Shown: positions 60,312 through 64,000 of the stretch, piece by piece | Layout: each line of letters opens with the position of its first letter | How positions within the stretch are numbered: position 1 is the stretch's first letter | From: an uncultured Elioraea sp. | GTDB lineage: Bacteria > Pseudomonadota > Alphaproteobacteria > Acetobacterales > Acetobacteraceae | Assembly (NCBI GenBank): GCA_938010425.1 | Contig: CALLUO010000027.1 | Span: 35,092 to 99,091, forward strand | DNA: 64,000 nucleotides | Direction: 5' to 3' | Position numbers and translations under genes: made by a program | The notes under the pieces: model-generated | Told to the model about the DNA's origin: nothing | The model's database searches: none | Seen by the model: only the letters and a program-made list of their open reading frames with translations

Positions 60312-61952
60312 TCACGGCCGCCAGGGCAGCGTGCCGGGCGGCAGGCGCCGCGCGGCGAGTGTTGCCGCCGCCATCAGCCCAGCCATCAGCACCAGCGCGA
60401 GCACGCTGACGGCGGCTGCTTGTGCCGACTGCCCGCTCTCCTGCAGGGTGAAGACAAGCACGCCCAAGGTCTGCGACCCCGGGCCATAGAGCAGAGAGGA
60501 GACCGTCACCTCGTTCACCGCCGTCAGCGCCACCAAGATCGCGCCCGCGGTCATGGCTGGCGCGAGCAGAGGCGCCTGTACCCGGGCAAGGCGCTGCAGG
60601 GTGCTTGCACCGAGGCTTTGTGCTGCAGCATCCAGCATCGGGTCGAGCCGTGCTGAAGCAGCGGCGACAGGGCGCAAGGCCAGTGCCTGGAAGCGGGCGA
60701 GATAGGCCAGCAAGATCGCCGAGAGCGAACCATAAATCACGATCCCGCCAGGGACAGAGAGTACGACCAGTATCACAGCAATGGCGGTGCACGTGCCGGG
60801 CAAGGCGTAAGTGAGGTCCGAAGCGGAGGAAGCGAGGCGCACGGGAGGGTGGCGCAAAGCGAGCGCAATCGGCAGGGCGGCAAGCGCAAGCAGCCCCGCT
60901 GCGGTGAGGGAGAGCGTGATCGAGTTGCGGATGGCCTGCGCCGTGTGCGCGCGGGGAGCCAGGGCGGCGGCGAAGTTGCGCAGCGTTACCGAGGCGGCCG
61001 AGAATTCCATCCCCGCAGCCGGCACAAGCGAGGCCGCAACAAGCGCAGCGAACGGTATGGCGAGGACGAGAAGCAAATACAGCGCGACCGCCAGAGTCGC
61101 TGCTACCCCACCGCCGCCTGGCACAGGTCGAAACGGCGTTCCTGCTGGCGTGGGGCTTCGCCGTGCCGCCCACCACTGCACGGCAAGGGCGGGCAAAGCC
61201 ATCACCGCGAGTATTAGGGAGAGGGCGGCTGCTTCACCGAGTGCTGCCGGGCCGCTGAGCGAAAGACGGCGCCAGATCAGGACCGTCAAGACAATGCGCC
61301 GCGCCGGAATGCCGATCAGCACGCCAACCCCGAAGTTGCCAAGGGCCGCGATCCAGGCAAGCGCTGCGCCAGCCGCAACGGCGGGGGCAAGCAGAGGCAT
61401 CAGCACTCGCCCCAGCACCTGGCCGGGGCCCGCGCCCAGGGCTTGCGCCGCGCGCACCACCTCGCCCGGCAGCCGGCGCAGCGTGCCAGCCACGCTGAGC
61501 AGCACGAGCGGCGCCCCCTGCACGCCAAGAAGCGCGATCATGCCGCCAAGCCCGTAGACCGGGTTGGGCGTGCCAATCGGCGGCGCCAGCCCGAGCGCGA
61601 GCAAGAGCGGCGAGGCGGGCCCCGAGGCGTGGATCCAGCCGAGTGCCATCACCTGCGGCGGTACAAGCACAGGGAGGATAGAGAGGAAGACAAGGACACC
61701 GCGCGCCGGTGGCGGTCCGCGCAGGAGGAGGACATGGGCGAGGGCAGAACCGATGAGAGCGGCGAGCGTGGACGCGCCGGCCGCCACCGCAAGCGAGGTA
61801 AGCGCCGCCTGCGCCACCGCCGGTTCGTCGAGCACGGAGACTGGCGAGGCGGCGACCCCCTCGGCGAGTAGCCGGCCGAGCGGGATCGCCCCGATCAGCA
61901 GCAGCCAAAAGAGAGCAAAGCTTGCCGGCCCCCGCCCCGGCGAAACCGTCAC
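60312..61952 (-). CDS. Ferric-type ABC transporter permease (FbpB-like, duplicated)
   Basis: The 546-residue membrane protein has about twelve helices arranged as two homologous halves, each with an EAA-type loop (GAGPGQVLGRVLMPLLAPAV in the first half and GASTLQRLARVQAPLLAPAM in the second). This fused arrangement is typical of FbpB/SfuB and related iron, thiamine and phosphonate importers. It follows the binding protein gene by 6 bases. No ATPase gene is adjacent; a fitting candidate is at 45.3 kb. The two final halves differ in sequence, as usual in the family. Confidence 0.9.
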   Translation of the reverse strand: MTVSPGRGPASFALFWLLLIGAIPLGRLLAEGVAASPVSVLDEPAVAQAALTSLAVAAGASTLAALIGSALAHVLLLRGPPPARGVLVFLSILPVLVPPQVMALGWIHASGPASPLLLALGLAPPIGTPNPVYGLGGMIALLGVQGAPLVLLSVAGTLRRLPGEVVRAAQALGAGPGQVLGRVLMPLLAPAVAAGAALAWIAALGNFGVGVLIGIPARRIVLTVLIWRRLSLSGPAALGEAAALSLILAVMALPALAVQWWAARRSPTPAGTPFRPVPGGGGVAATLAVALYLLLVLAIPFAALVAASLVPAAGMEFSAASVTLRNFAAALAPRAHTAQAIRNSITLSLTAAGLLALAALPIALALRHPPVRLASSASDLTYALPGTCTAIAVILVVLSVPGGIVIYGSLSAILLAYLARFQALALRPVAAASARLDPMLDAAAQSLGASTLQRLARVQAPLLAPAMTAGAILVALTAVNEVTVSSLLYGPGSQTLGVLVFTLQESGQSAQAAAVSVLALVLMAGLMAAATLAARRLPPGTLPWRP

Positions 61953-61958
61953 CCCCGC

Positions 61959-62951
61959 TCAGGCGCCTGTCAGTTGTGCGAAGCGACGCAGTGTTGCTTC
62001 CTGTTCGCGCAGCGCACGCGCAGCGTCGAACGGCATCACCGTGATGGTCTTCGGATCGGGGAAGCCCGCAGGCGGCGCCACCGCTGGATCTGCCGGCAGG
62101 AACCCCTGGGTGGAAGCGAGCTCCTGACCCTGACGGGAGAGCAGGAACTCGACGAACGCGATCGCTGCGGGAACGTTGCGCGCCGTCGACAAAACACCGA
62201 CCGGCTCGGTGATAGCCGATACCCCGTCCTCAGGGAAGACGAAGCGGACGGGAGCGCCCTTCGCTGCCTCGCGGATGGGGAGATAGTCGATGACAATGCC
62301 AAAGGCGCGCTCTGCGCCAGCAACCGCTTGCAGCACCGGCCCGTTGCCGCCGCGCGCTTGCACGCCATTGGCGACCAACCGCTCGAGATACGGCCAGCCA
62401 AGGGATTGCTGCTGCACGATGGCGAGCACATGGATGGCCGCAGCACCCGAGACGGACGGCGAAGGCATAGCCACCTGGTTGCGCGCTCGTGCATCGAGCA
62501 GGTCCTCCCAGCGCTTCGGCACAAAGGGCGCGCGGATGTGGTGCATGATGCCGGTGGTGATCAGTTTTGTACCGAAATAAGTACGGTCCGTGTCGAGATG
62601 CTCGGCGGGTACCGCGCCGGTCTTCGCCTCCGGCACGGCGCGCAGCCTGCCCTCCGCCTTTAGCCCCTCGAAGGTCAGGCTGTCGGCGACCAGGAGCACG
62701 TCTGGCCGTGGGTTGCCGGCGGCGATCTCAGCGCGCAGCCTGGTCATGATCTGTCCCGTGCCGCCGCGGATCCACTCCACCTTCACGCCCGGGTGCAGGC
62801 GCTCGAAGGCCTGGGCGGTGCCAGCGGCGTCAGGTTCGAGCTGGCTTGTATAGAGAACAAGGGTACCCTCCACCCTGGCCCGCGCGACGTGCGGGGCAGC
62901 CAGGGCAGCGGCAGCGGCGAGGCCGCCAAGGCGGCGACGGGTGAGAGGCAT
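61959..62951 (-). CDS. Ferric-type ABC transporter binding protein (FbpA-like)
   Basis: The 330-residue precursor begins MPLTRRRLGGLAAAAALAAP, a signal peptide with a twin-arginine-like TRRRLGG motif. The mature protein shows GTLVLYTSQLEPDAAGTAQA, FERLHPGVKVEWIRGGTGQI, MTRLRAEIAAGNPRPDVLLV and PVGVLSTARNVPAAIAFVEF, all typical of Fe3+ and phosphonate-type binding proteins (family SBP_bac_6/8). Ligand is inferred as ferric iron but 2-aminoethylphosphonate, thiamine or sulfate-like anions are possible. ATG 62951 starts the signal peptide; earlier in-frame codons are weak. Confidence 0.9.
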   Translation of the reverse strand: MPLTRRRLGGLAAAAALAAPHVARARVEGTLVLYTSQLEPDAAGTAQAFERLHPGVKVEWIRGGTGQIMTRLRAEIAAGNPRPDVLLVADSLTFEGLKAEGRLRAVPEAKTGAVPAEHLDTDRTYFGTKLITTGIMHHIRAPFVPKRWEDLLDARARNQVAMPSPSVSGAAAIHVLAIVQQQSLGWPYLERLVANGVQARGGNGPVLQAVAGAERAFGIVIDYLPIREAAKGAPVRFVFPEDGVSAITEPVGVLSTARNVPAAIAFVEFLLSRQGQELASTQGFLPADPAVAPPAGFPDPKTITVMPFDAARALREQEATLRRFAQLTGA

Positions 62952-63021
62952 CGGTCGGTTCTCCCAAAGGTTCTGCGCGGCCAGCATCTACGGTGTGGCG
63001 AGCTATGCAGGGAGGGGAGAG

Positions 63022-63045
63022 ACTGTGAAACTCCTGTGACACAGT
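63022..63045. promoter_or_regulatory. Candidate operator with CTGTG/CACAG half-sites
   Basis: In the 152-base divergent region between the binding protein gene and the acyl-CoA synthetase gene, CTGTGA occurs at 63023 and again at 63034, exactly 11 bases apart. The second copy forms the perfect palindrome CTGTGACACAG (63034-63044), and ACTGTG (63022-63027) pairs with CACAGT (63040-63045). The arrangement looks like a regulator binding site. Confidence 0.5.
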
Positions 63046-63103
63046 TCCCCTGGACAGGGACGGGCGCCTGCCCCAAGCGAATGGGCTGAGGGGAGAGAAA
63101 CGG

Positions 63104-64000
63104 ATGGGACCGGCGACAGCGATGAATCTTGGCCGCCTGCTGACGTGGACAGCGCGGCGCCTACCAGATCGGCTTGCCCTTGCGCAGGGCGAGCTGCGAC
63201 TCACCTGGGGCGAGCTCGACCAATTGGTCGATCGGTTCGCCACCGTGCTGCGCGGGCACGGCGTAGGCAAAGGCGAGCGGCTCCTCGTGCATTCGCGCAA
63301 CACGGTGGCGATGTTCGCTAGCCTGTGGGCGGCGCTGAAGGTTGGCGCCGTCTGGGTTCCGACCAACGTCCGCCTCACCCCGCCTGAGGTGGCTTATCTC
63401 GGCCAAGCGAGCAGGGTGAAGGCAATGCTGCGCGACCGGGGCTTCGCCGACCACGCGCGGGCCGTTCGTGCTGTCCATCCTGGCCTGGCAGCCGTGTTCG
63501 CGACAGGCGATGCGGGCGAGGGCGAGATCGACCTCGACTCCGCCCTCGCCTCAGCCGAACTGCCGCCTCCCGATCACGAAGCGGACGTCGTCTACGGCGA
63601 CCCTTGTTGGTTCTTCTTCACCTCCGGCACAACGGGGCGACCGAAGGCGGCGGTGCTGACGCACGGGCAGATGAGTTTCGTCGTCGCCAATCATCTCGCC
63701 GATCTGATGCCGGGGCTTGATGAGCACCACTGCGCCCTGATCTGCGCGCCCTTGAGCCATGCTGCGGGGATCCACGCGCTTGCCACGGTGGCGCGCGGCT
63801 GCCCGACGGTGATGACGACCTCGGAACGGTTCGATCCCGCCGAGGTTTGGCGTCTGGTCGAGAAGCACCGGGTGACGACGATGTTCGTTGTGCCAACCAT
63901 GCTCTCGATGCTGGTCGAACACCCCGCGGTCGATGCGCACGACCACGCCTCTCTCAAACATCTTCTGTACGCCGGGGCACCGATGTATCGGGCCGACCAG
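63104..64000 (+). CDS. AMP-dependent acyl-CoA synthetase, N-terminal part
   Basis: The gene starts at ATG 63104 after a GAGGGGAGAG ribosome-binding site and is open to the window end (299 codons). It is a member of the ANL superfamily: DRFATVLRGHGVGKGERLLV in the N-terminal domain, VGAVWVPTNVRLTPPEVAYL, and the AMP-binding P-loop FFFTSGTTGRPKAAVLTHGQ near residue 170. CAPLSHAAGIHALATVARGC follows. It activates a carboxylic acid as acyl-AMP and transfers it to CoA. The C-terminal domain is outside the window. The substrate is unknown; fatty or aromatic acid is possible. Confidence 0.93.
   Translation, partial: MGPATAMNLGRLLTWTARRLPDRLALAQGELRLTWGELDQLVDRFATVLRGHGVGKGERLLVHSRNTVAMFASLWAALKVGAVWVPTNVRLTPPEVAYLGQASRVKAMLRDRGFADHARAVRAVHPGLAAVFATGDAGEGEIDLDSALASAELPPPDHEADVVYGDPCWFFFTSGTTGRPKAAVLTHGQMSFVVANHLADLMPGLDEHHCALICAPLSHAAGIHALATVARGCPTVMTTSERFDPAEVWRLVEKHRVTTMFVVPTMLSMLVEHPAVDAHDHASLKHLLYAGAPMYRADQ

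Overview
This window is a stretch of a high-GC chromosome from an alphaproteobacterium, most likely a member of the Rhodospirillales/Acetobacterales. Evidence for this placement is the neighbour order pcm-tolC-popZ(DUF2497)-valS, the block argS-SPOR-nagZ-scpA-scpB-tatABC-serS, an F1-only ATP synthase operon (atpHAGDC without Fo genes), a bacterial homologue of the complex I subunit NDUFS4, and an Er-VIT/MbfA iron exporter. The lineage is inferred from gene content and order only; there is no rRNA in the window. No CRISPR array, insertion sequence, prophage or plasmid backbone was seen.

Layout. 0-2.3 kb: end of a TRAP transporter operon (partial DctP, DctQ, DctM). 2.3-5.8 kb: MbfA-type iron exporter, exonuclease III and a dihydroorotase-family amidohydrolase. 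5.8-11.75 kb (minus): a tightly overlapping surface-glycan cluster (GT9, GT2, O-antigen ligase-like protein, GT4, AsnB-type amidotransferase). 11.8-13.2 kb: YgfZ and an isoprenylcysteine-methyltransferase-like membrane protein. 13.2-20.2 kb (minus): S49 peptidase, a small Cys-containing membrane protein, glyQ, glyS and ppdK. 20.3-23.6 kb: DUF2076 protein, MFS transporter, threonine synthase-like enzyme. 24-30 kb: atpHAGDC plus a ferritin-like protein. 30-31 kb: a gene-poor gap, then tRNA-Asn and tRNA-Cys, each with a recognisable promoter. 31-39.4 kb: pcm, tolC, popZ, valS, ilvD, erpA. 39.5-49.3 kb: argS through serS, interrupted by an Fbp-type ABC ATPase between scpB and tatA. 49.3-50.5 kb: tRNA-Pro, NDUFS4-like gene, small lipoprotein, tRNA-Arg. 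50.6-53.2 kb: a decayed siderophore/haem-type ABC importer followed by about 1.2 kb with no recognisable gene. 53.2-64 kb: accessory catabolic region with a complete TRAP transporter, an SDR dehydrogenase, a 2-oxoacid dehydrogenase E1 alpha/beta pair, a thiolase, an Fbp-type permease and binding protein, and an AMP-dependent acyl-CoA synthetase that runs off the end.

How it fits together. Most of the window is housekeeping: translation, energy, chromosome segregation, protein export and Fe-S assembly. The most informative biology concerns iron: an intact exporter, a broken Fec-type importer, an intact ferric-type ABC importer whose ATPase lies about 15 kb from its other subunits, and an uncharacterised ferritin-like protein downstream of the ATP synthase. 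I did not find a convincing undescribed system. The best leads are the split ferric importer, the decayed importer beside tRNA-Arg, the amidotransferase in the glycan cluster, and a half-site array in the divergent region at 63.0 kb.
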